Shown: one piece after another, positions 1 to 10,017 of the stretch
How positions within the stretch are numbered: the stretch's first letter is position 1
Layout: the number at the start of each line of letters is the position of its first letter
NCBI GenBank assembly: GCA_014281115.1
Contig: JACONQ010000011.1
Location: forward strand, 1,922,001-1,986,000
Direction: 5' to 3'
Source of the DNA: Laburnicola sp. R22_1
Lineage: Eukaryota > Ascomycota > Dothideomycetes > Pleosporales > Didymosphaeriaceae
Length of the DNA stretch: 64,000 nucleotides
Translations under genes and position numbers: made by a program
The notes under the pieces: model-generated
Database searches by the model: none
What the model saw: the letters and a program-made list of their open reading frames with translations, nothing else
Told to the model about the DNA's origin: nothing

Positions 1-996
1 TAAGAGAGGAGCAGGCGATTATAGAGCATATACTCGACCTAGACGCGCGAGGATTTCCGCCTCAGCTCGATGCTATAAAAGATATAGCTGATTCTTTACT
101 GGCTGCACGCCACTATAAGCCAGTTGGCCAGAGGTGGCCTTATGACTTTGTTAAGCGCCAGCCAGAGCTTAAAGTCAAGTTTAATCGAAAGTACGACTAT
201 AAGAGAGCTCTCTAGAAGGATCCTAAGGTGATACAAGACTGGTTCTGGCTTGTAGAGAACATAAAGGCCAAATATAGTATCCTAGACAAGGACACCTACA
301 ATTTTAATAAAGCAGGCTTTATAATAGGCATAATATTAATTAGAGCAGTAGTCACAGGCTCTGAGCGTCGAGGACGGCCAAAGCAGGTGCAGCAGGGCAA
401 TAGGGAGTGGACAACAGTCATCCAAGGCATTAATGCGATGGGGTGGTGGATCCCACCCTTCATTATCTTTGGGGGCAAGCACCACCTCTCCGCCTAGTAT
501 AAGGAGAAGGATCTACCTCATAATTAGGTTATTGCAGTCTCTAAGAACGGCTAGACAACAAATAAGCTTAGTCTATAGTGGCTAAAGCACTTTAATAAGT
601 ATACAAAGAGGCGTGTTGTTGGCATAACATATTTGCTTATTCTTAACAGCTATAAGAGTTACAACTTGTTCGAATTCGAATAGTATTATAAGAAGAGCAA
701 TATTGTTACTCTCTGTATGCCCTCGCATTCGTCGCACCTCTTGCAGCCACTTAATATAGGCTGTTTCGCGCCTTTAAAAAAGGCATATAGGCGCCAAGCT
801 AAGGATTTAATACGCAACCACATCACGCACATCACTAAAATCGAGTTTCTGCCTTACTTTATTACTGCTTTCAAGGCTTCGTTTACTAAAAGTAATATCA
901 AAGAAGGCTTTCGAGGTGCTGGCCTAGTGCCCCACGACCTAGAAGCTGTAATATCGCAGCTTGACGTCCGCCTGCGTACGCCTCCACTTTGTACTA
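1..996 (+). pseudogene. Fot1/pogo-like transposase, N-terminal and DDE part (element 1), broken
   Basis: The frame starting at base 3 gives a CENP-B/Tc5-type helix-turn-helix region (RWPYDFVKRQPEL around 140-170) followed by a DDE_1 domain, with NFNKAGF near 300-320 where an aspartate motif is usual, GNREWTTVIQGINAMGWWIPP near 395-455, and SSHLLQPLNIGCFAPLKKAY near 726-790, where the family has QPLD; here it reads N. Several stops interrupt the frame (near 213, 498, 552 and 681), mostly TAG at places where relatives have Gln or Trp, as expected for RIP. The C-terminal motif LDVRLRTP is reached at about 962-985, after which the frame is cut by the next element. It is not functional. The gene start is outside the window. 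Confidence 0.85.
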
Positions 997-3094
997 CCGT
1001 GTCCGTGCGCGTAATGCCCGGATTCGCGTAATGCCCGCGCAACACCAAAACACCCTAACTTCAGCACGCGATAACTCCACCATTATGGATCCATATCAGG
1101 CTGCGATTGATGAGATAGAATCGCGAGAACCAGGAGAAGATTTTTCATATACAGAAGTTGCTGCTAGGCATGGGCTTGAACGATCTACGTTGGGTCGAAG
1201 GCATCGAGGGGTAACGCGCCCTAGGCAGGTCAAGAATATCAACCAGCTGAAACTCAACCTACAGCAAGAGCAGGAGCTCGTACAATATATCAAAGGACTC
1301 ACAGAGAGACATATACCTCCCACTCGAGAGATGATACAGAACTTCGCCTCTACTATAGCAAAGGAGCCAGTCAGCGAGAGCTGGGTTACCCGCTTTATCA
1401 ACCGACACAGCATTCAGCTTATCTCGCAATAGACAGTCGGCATGGACAGCAATCGCCACAAAGCTGATTCAGAGGATAAATATCGCCTCTATTTCAACCT
1501 CCTACACAGCAAGATCGATCAGTATCAGATAGATCCTCGTCATATCTACAATATGGACGAAAAAGGCTTCCTGATCGGTATCGTGGGTAGATCAAAACGA
1601 ATATTCAGCAGACGAATGTGGGAGAAGAAGGAGGTTAGGGCATCGCTCCAGGATGGCAATCGCGCATGGATTACGCTCCTAGCATGTATCTGCGCTGATG
1701 GATCAGCTCTGCCGCCAAGCCTTATCTATGAGGCTGCAAACAAGGGCATCCAATCAAGCTGGGTAGAGGATATTAAGGCAGGAGAACAAGAAGTCTTTAT
1801 CACCTCATCACCCTCTGGCTGGACGAACAACGATATTGGGCTTGCCTGGCTTGAACAGGTATTTGATCGCTGCACAAAAGAGAAGACTCGCCGATCATAT
1901 CGACTCTTGATCGTAGATGGCCATGGATCCCACATCACTATGGACTTTATCGACTACTGTGATCAGCATAGGATCCTCCTTGCTATCCTGCCTCCTCATT
2001 CAACTTATACGCTTCAGCCTCTCGACGTTGCGATGTTTAAGCCTCTATCAACAGCCTACTCAGCAGAGCTATCAAGATATCTCCATAGAAGCCAGGGCCT
2101 GGTTTCTATCACCAAAGGCGACTTCTTCCCCTATTCTGGAACGCGTGGAAGGTCTCCTTCAAGGAATCAACTATCCTCAGCTCTTTTAGAGCCACAGGCA
2201 TATCGCCACCTGATCCTGATCCTATCCTTAATAGGTTTACCCAGGATCAAGAATCAGGCGATAGCTCCTCATCAGGGTTTAGTGATCATGACTGGAGAAA
2301 GATGGATAGGCTTGTACGCTCTGCAGTGAGTGATTAAAGTAGCAAGGATACACAAAAGCTTCGTCAATCACTCCACCACCTATCTGTTGAAAATGAGCTG
2401 CTTAAGCATGACAACGATGGGCTTAGGCAGGCGCTATCTATCAAGAAGAAGCGTGGGAAGAAGAGCAAAGCTCTAGACCTTCAACAGCGCCAGGATTATC
2501 ATAGTAGGGCTATCTTATGGTCACCAAGGAAAGTAAGGGAGGCACGTGTTCGTCAATCAATTAAGGAGCAGGAGGATAAGCAGCAGCAGCTTCAAAAGCA
2601 GCGACAGCAGAGCTGAAGAAGGCAGCTAAGCTATATAAGGAGAAAATCCAGCAGGAGAAGCGTGTTGCGCGAGAAGTAGCTAGGGAGGCAAAGGAGAAAG
2701 AGAGGGCTGAAAAGGCAGCTCAGCGCGCTGCCCAGAAGTCTGCCCGCGACGCTGAAAAAGCTCTACAACTATCCCAAAAGGGTAAGAGAAAGGCCTCTCA
2801 GCCAGCTCTACAGAGCAGAAAGCGTCAGAAACGTGTTGTTGATGCTTAAGATAATGGGGAGGCCTCAGAGGGCGCATCTACTTCCCCAACCAGATCTACA
2901 CGTCGCGGCCGCAACGTCAAGCTTCCTAATAGATATAGATAGTGCAAATTGATCGCAAGCATCGATATAGTGCTACTCTGGAAAATCTCGTGATAATATT
3001 GATTGTGGGTGGTTCTATTGCCTGGTCGCTGATAGAGCGCTTCTGGTGTTGCGCGGGCATTACGCGAATCCGGGCATTACGCGCACGGACACGG
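997..3094 (+). mobile_element. Fot1/pogo-type transposon (element 2), intact ends
   Basis: The ends are perfect inverted repeats: 995-1047 read on the other strand equals 3044-3096, 53 bp including a TA on each side. Each repeat holds two copies of a CGTAATGCCCG-like sub-repeat. TA (995-996 and 3095-3096) is the target duplication usual for Fot1 elements. The length, 2.1 kb, fits the family. The element sits between element 1 on the left and element 3 on the right, and the right TA is also the left TA of element 3. This is the least RIP-damaged element of the stack, so it may be one of the youngest insertions. Confidence 0.9.
1085..2942 (+). pseudogene. Fot1/pogo-like DDE transposase (element 2), lightly broken
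   Basis: The ATG at 1085 begins MDPYQAAIDEIESREPGE, an HTH_psq-like domain, followed by a CENP-B-type HTH (residues about 45-115) and a DDE_1 domain with all three aspartates visible: NMDEKGFLIG, VDGHGSH and QPLDVAMFKPL. The C-terminal part is a basic, lysine/glutamine-rich coiled coil, and the frame ends near 2942. Damage is small: TAG at 1430-1432, where sister elements have Trp in WTTGID; a frameshift near 2128-2135 in DFFP.LFWNAW; and stops near 2334, 2614 and 2848. A single G-to-A change explains the first stop. The protein would bind the TIRs and cut and paste the element, but this copy cannot make it whole. Confidence 0.88.
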
Positions 3095-3096
3095 TA

Positions 3097-5197
3097 CCGA
3101 GGTGGACGGTCGAATGAGCCACCCCACCACGACAACACCTCAACTTCAACACGCGATAACTCTACCACTATGAGCTCGATTGAGGCTGCGATTGCAGCGA
3201 TTGAATCGCTAGGACCTACAGAAAAATTTAGCTATAGACAGATTGCGAGAGATTATGGTTGCAGCCGTGCAACGCTCGCGCGGCGACACCAAGGCATCTC
3301 AAGGTCACGCAGTACAATGGCGGAGAATTAACAAGCTCTTTATCCATAATAGGAACTAGAGCTTCTACACTATATTAAACGTCTTACAAATTAAGGCCTA
3401 CCACCTACACGAGCTATAATACGAAATTTCGCCTTGCAGATTACGCAGAAAGAGGTTGGAGTACACTGGGTTGATCGCTTTGTGCACCGACACCTAGACG
3501 AGCTTATCTTAAAATGGACAACGGGCATTGACAATAGTCGCTATAAGGCTGATTTAGGGAGGAAGTATAGCCTCTACTTTAACCTTCTACGCGAGAAGAT
3601 TAATTAGTATCACGTTGAGGCGCGTCATACCTATAATATGGATAAGAAGGGCTTTATGCTTGGTGTTGTAGGTCGCTTAAAGAGGATCTTTAGCAGGGCT
3701 TTATATGAGGATGGGAAGAGGAGGGGTACTATCCAGGATAGCTCTTGAGAGTGGATAACGCTGCTGGCCTGTATCTGCGCTGATGGATCTTACCTTGAGC
3801 CCGCTCTCATCTATCAGTCAGCCTTAGGATCGATACAGGACTCCTGGCTACAGGCCCTCAATCATGCGACTTATCAGGTTCGAATCTCCTCATCGCCCTC
3901 TGGCTGGATGAACAATAATATCGGCCTTGCGTGGCTTAAACAGGTGTTTGATCGCGGTACAAAGGCGAAGGCTCGATCTTCCTATCGATTGCTTATCCTA
4001 AATGGCTATAGATCTCACCTTATAATGGATTTTATTAAGTACTGTAATTAGAACAAGATCCTCCTTGCTGTATATCCTCCTTATTCAACCTATACGCTGC
4101 AGCCGCTTAATGTAGCTATGTTCAAGCCTCTGTCTATAGCCTACTTAAAGGAGATCTTAGCCTTTATAGAAAGGAGCTAGGGCCTTTGCTTAATGAGCAA
4201 GAGGGATTTCTTCCCCCTCTTCTACTAAGCCTGGCAGGCCTCCTTTAAGGAAACGATAATCCTAAAGGCCTTCGAGGCTACAGGCCTCTCACCCTTTAAT
4301 CCTGAGGTTATACTACAAAGATTTAACTCTAGCCTAAGCTCCTTAAGCGATAGCGAGTCCTCAGCCTTAAGTGCCTTAAACTGGAGGAAGACTGAAGGCC
4401 TACTGCGTTAGGTAGTGAAGGATCGAGGTGATAAACGAGCTTAAAAGCTAAGCTAGGCCTTCCACCAAATCTTAACTTAAAAGACCCTCCTTGAGTATGA
4501 GGTTAAGGGCCTACGCGAGGCTCTGATCAACGAGAGAACGCGTAGGAAGCGAGGCAAGCCTCTCCTACTTAAGGAGCCTAAGGAGTATTAAGGTGGAGCT
4601 ATATTTTGGTCTCCAAGGAAGGTGAAGGAGGCACGTGATCGCCGGCAGCTCCAGGAGCGCGAGGAGGAGCAGGTACAACACTAAAAAGCTGAGACAAATA
4701 GGCTTTGTAAAGAGGCAAGACAGGCAAAGGCGAAGGAGAAGGAAATAAGGCGTCAGGCGAGGGCTGCAGCCAATCTAGTAAAGGAGAAGGAGAAGGCGGA
4801 GAAGGCTGCTAAACAGGCCTCTAGGGCAGCTGCTCGCAGGACTGCAAAACAACTCCAACAAGCTCTTAAAACCTCTCAAAAGGGCAAAAAGCGCAGCCTT
4901 AAGGCTTCTGCAAAAGCAACTCTTAAAAAGAGAGCTGTTGTGAGGCCCGTAGGTAGGGGAGAGCCTCAGCGTGCTGCTGCAGGCGCGCCAGCTCTCAGGT
5001 CACGACGCAGCCGCAACATCACACCTTCTACGCGATATCAATAGCTATATATATCAATTAAAGCCTATAGATATCACCACTAGAAAATATCGCGATAATA
5101 GCTATTGTGTGAGGCTCTACAGCCTCAAGTTGTGGGGCTGTTTTGGTGTTCAAGGTGGCTCATTCGGCCGTCGGGCTCATTCGACCGTCCACCTCGG
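3097..5197 (+). mobile_element. Fot1/pogo-type transposon (element 3)
   Basis: It is bounded by CCGAGGTGGACGGTCGAATG at 3097 and its reverse complement ending at 5197, with TA on both sides (3095-3096, 5198-5199). The right repeat contains two copies of a GACGG(T/C)CGAATGAGCC sub-repeat while the left has only one, so the left end has lost about 17 bp, probably by slippage between sub-repeats. The left TA is shared with element 2, with no other base between them. It carries many RIP-type stops and is older or more mutated than element 2. Confidence 0.87.
3170..5044 (+). pseudogene. Fot1/pogo-like transposase (element 3), RIP-degraded
   Basis: The ATG at 3170 starts MSSIEAAIAAIESLGPTEKF, the HTH_psq-like region, and one frame can be followed to a stop near 5042-5044 without net frameshift. 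It passes through WTTGID, YNMDKKGFMLGV, SGWMNNNIGLAWLKQVFDR, LILNGYRSH and QPLNVAMFKPL. Both later catalytic aspartates are read as Asn (D to N), so even with stops repaired it would be inactive. About fifteen in-frame TAG/TAA/TGA codons interrupt the frame. The C-terminus is the basic coiled coil shared with elements 2, 4, 5 and 7 and ends in a TRYQ-like tail. Confidence 0.87.
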
Positions 5198-5206
5198 TAA
5201 CGCATA

Positions 5207-7322
5207 CCCGTTTTTCTCGCTTGACGCACGGGCTCACCTGACGCACACTTTTCCAAAAATCCCCACAATTGAAATAGATGTAGCTCCACCAATATGGACC
5301 CGATTGAGCAGGCGCTGGCATCTTTGAAATCCTTGGAGCTTGGAGGAAAAGTTAATATCGCGCAGACAGCAAAAAAGTATAGTGTTGAACGATCTACGCT
5401 ATCGCGAAGGTGGCGCGGTGTACAGGGCTCCCGTGCAGCCTGATATGAGAATCAACGACTTCTCAACGACCGTTAGGAGCTAGAGCTGGTACAATACGTT
5501 GACGAGCTCTGCCAGCAAGGGCTACTGCCTACAAGAAACATGCTACGCAACTTTGCTACTAAAATAAGTGGCAAACAAGTAGGAAGCTCTTGGCCGGATT
5601 AGTTTATTAAGCGTCACCATCTCGACCTAGTATCAAAATGGACAAATAGCATAGACAAGGATAGGAAGAGAGCTAATTCTGCCTTTAAGTACGCACTCTA
5701 TTTTGAGCTCTTGAAGCGTAAGATCGAGCAGTACGAGATTGAGCCACAGCACACCTACAATATGGACGAGAAGGGCTTCCTCATCGGCGTACTATCAAAG
5801 ATGAAGCGGGTGTTCTCTCGATGGAGGTATAAGGAGGGGGGAACTAGGCAAATAATTCAGGACGGCAATTGTGAATGGATTACGACAATTGCTTGCATAT
5901 GCGCTAATAGATTGTCTCTATTCCTAGGCCTTATCTACTAGGCTGTCTTGGGCAATATTCAAGACTTATGGCTGCAGGATTTTGATCCTACAATACACAC
6001 GGCCTTCTTTGCTTCCTCTCCTAGCGGATGGACGAACAATAACCTTAGGCTTTAATAGTTAAAGACTATCTTTGATCGAGAGACTAAATCAAAGGTTCAA
6101 CCGCGACAGTATCGACTGCTTATCCTCAATGGCCATGGCTCCCACATTAATATAAAGTTTATTAAGTACTGCGACGACAACAAGATCCTCCTAGCAGTCT
6201 ATCCTCCTCATAGTACTCATACGCTGCAGCCGCTTGACGTCACTCTGTTCAGGCCACTCTCACAAGCCTACTCGTACAAGGTAGCACGATTTATAGAGGA
6301 ATTTCAAGCCTTCTCTACACTTACTAAGCGAGACTTCTTTCGCATGTTCTAGACTGCGTGGGAGAAAGCTTTTACTGCAAAGAATATCCTCTCTGGCTTC
6401 AAATCGTGTGGCCTTCACCCCTTCAAGCCAGAGGTCATCTTGGAACGATTTAGCCACACTGAGGCTGAGAGACCATTATCTAGCGAGAGCTCGAGGTCTG
6501 TCCTTACGGCTGACGATTGGAGGAAGGTTACTAAGATTCTACAAGTAGTTGTTGACGACGTATACGACTCTAAGGCTAAGCTGCTCTCACAAACAATCCA
6601 CTCGCTCTCTACTTAAAATATAATGTTGAAACTTGAGGTTTAAGGCCTTAAAAAAGCGCTAGTCAACGAGAAGAAGCGTTGGAAGAGAGGCAAAGCGCTC
6701 CAGCTTAAGCAGCCTCTAGTTCAGGATAGTAGTGCTATCTTTTGGAGCCCAAACAAGGTGCAGCTAGCGCGTAAGCGTGAAACTCAAAAGGCAGAGGCAG
6801 CAGAGGCAGAGAGGCTCCAAAAAGAGGAGGATAGTCAGCGCAAGGCAATTGAGAAAGCTAAGAAGCAACGAGCTTTAGAGGAGAGGCGTCGTATAAAGGC
6901 TACTGCAAAGGAGATCCGGCTTCAAGAGCAAGCGCAGAAGCAGCAGGAAAAGGAGGACAATAGACAGGCTCGGCTTGCTGCTGCGCAGCTTCAAAAGGAC
7001 ATCCAATTTGCTAAATAGGCTAGAAAAGCAAGGAAGCAGCAGTCTATTGTCCCTTAGGAGGTTCGTGGCAGCGAGCAATTAGTTGTTAAGGTCATTGAGG
7101 CCCCGCAGGCGACAAATCGTTGGGGGCGGCATATCAACCTCCCTACAAGATATCGTGATTAGATAATCAAGTAGACTTTTTCGCCATACTTGATTGCCTA
7201 CTACTGTTCAAAATTAGACGATATAGAGATTTGTGTGAGGCTCAGTAGCTTCAAAAGCATTTGACGATGTTCGGCAAAAACCGTGCGCCAGGTGAGCCCG
7301 TGCGTCAGGCGAGAAAAACGGG
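5207..7322 (+). mobile_element. Fot1/pogo-type transposon (element 4)
   Basis: The ends are CCCGTTTTTCTCGCTTGACG at 5207 and the reverse complement (with few changes) ending at 7322, about 46 bp each, holding two TGACGCAC-like sub-repeats. TA lies at 5205-5206 and 7323-7324. Removing the element joins ACGCA to TA-GACCCC, which matches the terminal repeat of element 5 read from its far end (9410-9425), so element 4 landed inside the left terminal repeat of element 5. Confidence 0.87.
5294..7162 (+). pseudogene. Fot1/pogo-like transposase (element 4), RIP-degraded
   Basis: The ATG at 5294 opens MDPIEQALASLKSLELG. The same frame runs to TAG 7160-7162 with no frameshift but with about a dozen stops. 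Visible motifs are the HTH_psq-like start, the CENP-B-type region, YNMDEKGFLIGVLSKMKRVF (near 5758-5820), FFASSPSGWTNNN, LILNGHGSH (catalytic Asp read as Asn) and QPLDVTLFRPL (near 6224-6255). The last 260 residues are lysine/glutamate/glutamine-rich and would be a coiled coil. It is closest in wording to elements 5 and 7, so these three form a subfamily distinct from elements 2 and 3. Confidence 0.87.
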
Positions 7323-7324
7323 TA

Positions 7325-9436
7325 GACCCCACTCAACGCACAGTTTGAGGATAGCCACCACTATTATTTTTGAAGCTGCAGAGCTCTATATATATCGTAA
7401 AATCACTAGATTTTTTAGAGTAGCATTTGCAGAAGCTTAATAAATCGATTAGCAATGATAAACTACGTGTGATACTTCTGTGGGAGGCGTACTTTGCGAG
7501 TGCGCGTTGATGGGCCGAATGCCTCCACCACCCCTTCAATAACTAATAGATCCTCAACATCAACCTCTAGGTCCTTAATAACATGAGCAGAAGGTGCAGG
7601 AGCCTCGAGGCTACGCGCCTTACCCTTTTTGGCCAATTGTATATCAGTCCTAAGTTGCTTTTTAGCTGCGCGCGCAAGTAGATCTTCTTCGCGCTCTACT
7701 GCCTTCCTCTACTGTTCTTGCAACCTAACCTCTTTTGCAGCCATCCTTTTCTACGCCCTCTACTTAAGCATAGCCTATTTCTCCTACTTTTTCTGCTCCT
7801 TAGCTAGCTTATTGCGCTCCTTCTAGTGTTGTAGTTCTTCTGCTATAGCATCTTTTTCAGCCTAGCAATTGCGGGCAGCCTTAACTTTTAATAGCAACTA
7901 AAAGACAGCGCCGCCAGCGTAATTCTCAAAGGGTTCAAGTAGTAATGCCTTGCCACGCTTACGGCGCTTCTTCTCATTAAAAAGGGCATCTCTAAGGCGA
8001 TCGTTTTCGTGCTAGACAAGCTATTTCTAAGTCGCTATTACGTGTATTATGTGAGACAGCTGCAAGACGCGTTTATCATTAAGATCCTCAACTACCTATC
8101 GTAGAAGTCCTTCAATTTTACGCCAATCGCTTGCAGAGAGTACTAACAACGTGCTATCGCTGCTTAATAGCCTCTTAGGCTCTAGATCCTTAAATTTCTT
8201 TAATATAGCGTTGCTATTCAGCGGAGAGATGCTAGTAACTTTAAAGGCGTTAATTATTGTTTCTTTGGCGAATGCAACTCTACATGCCTTATAGAAGAAG
8301 CGGAAGAAGTCGCGCTTAGTAATAGATGTAAGTCCTTGGCTGTTATACATAAATTCGGAGAGCTCTTTTATATATGCAGCTAAAAGAGGCTTAAAAAGGC
8401 AGACATCTAGAGGCTGTAGCGTATGAGTTAAATACGGCGGGTAGATAGCTAGGAGGATTCGATTTTGATTGCAGAACTCAATAAACTCTATAGTATCGTG
8501 TAAGCCATGCCCATCAAGAATTAGGAGTCGATAGTCGCGCTTTGCCTTCTTCTTAGTCTCCTTTTAAAAGCACCTCTTAAGCCAGGCAATCTCAAGTTCG
8601 TTGTTTATCTATCCAGATAGTGATAAGGCAAAAAAGGCCTAGTGCTCTTAAGAATTAAAATCTTATAGCTATGTGTCCTAAATATTGCCAGAAGCCGCCT
8701 AATATATTAGGGCAGGTTTAAGAGAGCTACCATCAGCGCATATACAAGCTATCGTCGTTATCCACTCTCTATTACCATCCTAGAGTACCTACTTAACGCC
8801 TCCTTGCTCATATCGCTGTCGAGAGAACACGCGCTTCATTTTTGACACTACCCCAATCAAGAAGCCCTTCTCATCCATATTGTATATATTTGACGGTGCG
8901 ATGTTGTACTACTTAATCTTATCGTCTAAAAGCTTAAAATAGAGGGCGTATTTGAAGGCTGAATCGGCTTTGTAGCGCTAGCTATCGATGCCAGATGTCC
9001 ATCGCAATATAAGGTCAATTTGATGCCGCGCAATATAGCGATTAACCCAGTAATTTCCTAGCTCTTAATGTGCTATTTCTCCAGCGAAATTTCGTATCAT
9101 CTTTCTCATAGGGGGTAGGCCTTGTACACACAGCTTATTAATATACTATAGTAGCTGTTTTTCCTATATATTGTTAAGGAGTCGCTTTTTTTCGGCCCGA
9201 GTTGCATAGGTGCCCTGAACCCCTCGATAGCGCTTCGAGAGCCGCGACCGCTCAACGCCGTACTCCCGAGCAACCTGGGATATATTAGGACGTTCTCCTA
9301 GCTTCAGGGATTTTAAAGCTTCAACAGCTGCGTCGATCGGGTCCATATTAGTGGAGTTATGAGGTGTTGAAAATATACGATTTTTAGTGTTAACTGTGCG
9401 TTGAGTAGGGTCTGTGCGTTAAGTGGCCGAATACGG
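7325..9436 (-). mobile_element. Fot1/pogo-type transposon (element 5), left end invaded by other elements
   Basis: The right end is intact: a TIR of about 50 bp ends at 9436 and is followed by TA (9437-9438). It holds two TGTGCGTT(G/A)AGT sub-repeats. At the left, only the inner part of the TIR remains (7325-7350, GACCCCACTCAACGCACAGT). The next bases of the TIR, TAACGCA, are found at 5198-5204, on the other side of element 4, and the outermost 15 bp are missing. Element 5 is the one whose far end rejoins the transposase frame of element 1, so it was inserted in element 1 at the TA of 995-996. Confidence 0.85.
7463..9346 (-). pseudogene. Fot1/pogo-like transposase (element 5), RIP-degraded
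   Basis: The ATG at 9346 (read leftwards) begins MDPIDAAVEALKSLKLGE, an HTH_psq-like domain. The same frame continues to a stop at 7463-7465 with many in-frame stops. Motifs in order are WTSGID, YNMDEKGFLIGVVSKMKRVF (near 8830-8890), DGNREWITTIACICADGSS, LILDGHGLH and QPLDVCLFKPL (near 8390-8420). All three catalytic aspartates are still present although the frame is riddled with stops. The C-terminal coiled coil ends in a VRLPQKY-like tail. It is inactive. Confidence 0.87.
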
Positions 9437-9887
9437 TAGTACATAGGAGTCGCAAACTCCGCGAAATAGTATAGAACTTAGGTCGCAATCGACGCTAGTT
9501 AAGCAGAGGATTCAAAGGCATGTGGATAGTTCCCCAACTTATATGGTTAAGACGATGGAAAAGCTCGTTAAAGACGCTGAGATAATAGGGCATTCTTTAG
9601 TATTAATGACCAAACGCAACGCCGAACTTCAAGCTGCTAATAAGGCCGCCACACGACGTAAATTATATAAAAGAAAGCGATTGCAGCAAGAAGGAGTCCT
9701 TATAGTTAAAGAGGGCCAGCGACTGGCTACTCTAAAGGACTTTGGGGTGCGTAGTGATGGCAAGAAGGCAAAGAAGAGGGTGCGCACTAATAGAGGCGAA
9801 TCCGCTCAATGGCGCTGTGGACGCTGCGGCAAGCCTAGGCACAATAAAAAAACCTGTAGACAGCTTATAGAAGTAGATTCTAAATAG
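9437..9887 (+). pseudogene. C-terminal part of the element-1 transposase with zinc knuckle
   Basis: Joining base 994 to the TA at 9437 keeps the reading frame of the N-terminal part and gives ESQTPRNSIELRSQSTLVKQ, the tail typical of Fot1-like transposases, then SSPTYMVKTMEKLVKDAE, a basic stretch and a CCHC-like knuckle, RCGRCGKPRHNKKTC (about 9814-9860), before TAG 9885-9887. One TAG (9444-9446 in this frame), where the family has Trp, is the only stop in this part. The continuous frame across an 8.4-kb insertion is strong evidence that the whole stack 997-9436 is an insertion in element 1. Confidence 0.88.
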
Positions 9888-10017
9888 TTTAACCTATTTA
9901 GACTATTGAAAATAGTTCATGTTGACTCTATACTATCGTGAATAGTACAGAACTTGGTGGGGTCTTGGCAAAGTGTCCGACTCGATGGAGTGTCCGACTC
10001 GAGTGCAAAGTACGTTA

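Larger units (their letters stand above)
1..10012 (+). mobile_element. Outer Fot1/pogo-type transposon (element 1), split by an 8.4-kb stack of other transposons
   Basis: This is the host element of the stack. Its left end lies outside the window. Its transposase reading frame stops matching at 994, where a TA begins, and resumes after the TA at 9437-9438. The right end carries two copies of AGTGTCCGACTCGA around 9972-10004, which looks like a terminal inverted repeat with internal sub-repeats. The exact end is uncertain, either near TA 10011-10012 or TA 10016-10017. Beyond it lies the coding DNA of another transposon on the opposite strand (element 6), which ends abruptly here, so element 1 itself probably sits inside element 6. 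Both flanks show in-frame TAG/TAA codons of the RIP type. Confidence 0.75.

Noticed and set aside
3880..3900. GGTTCGAATC, like a tRNA B box
   Set aside because: It is inside the transposase frame of element 3 (VRISSSPSGW) and has no A box or acceptor stem around it.
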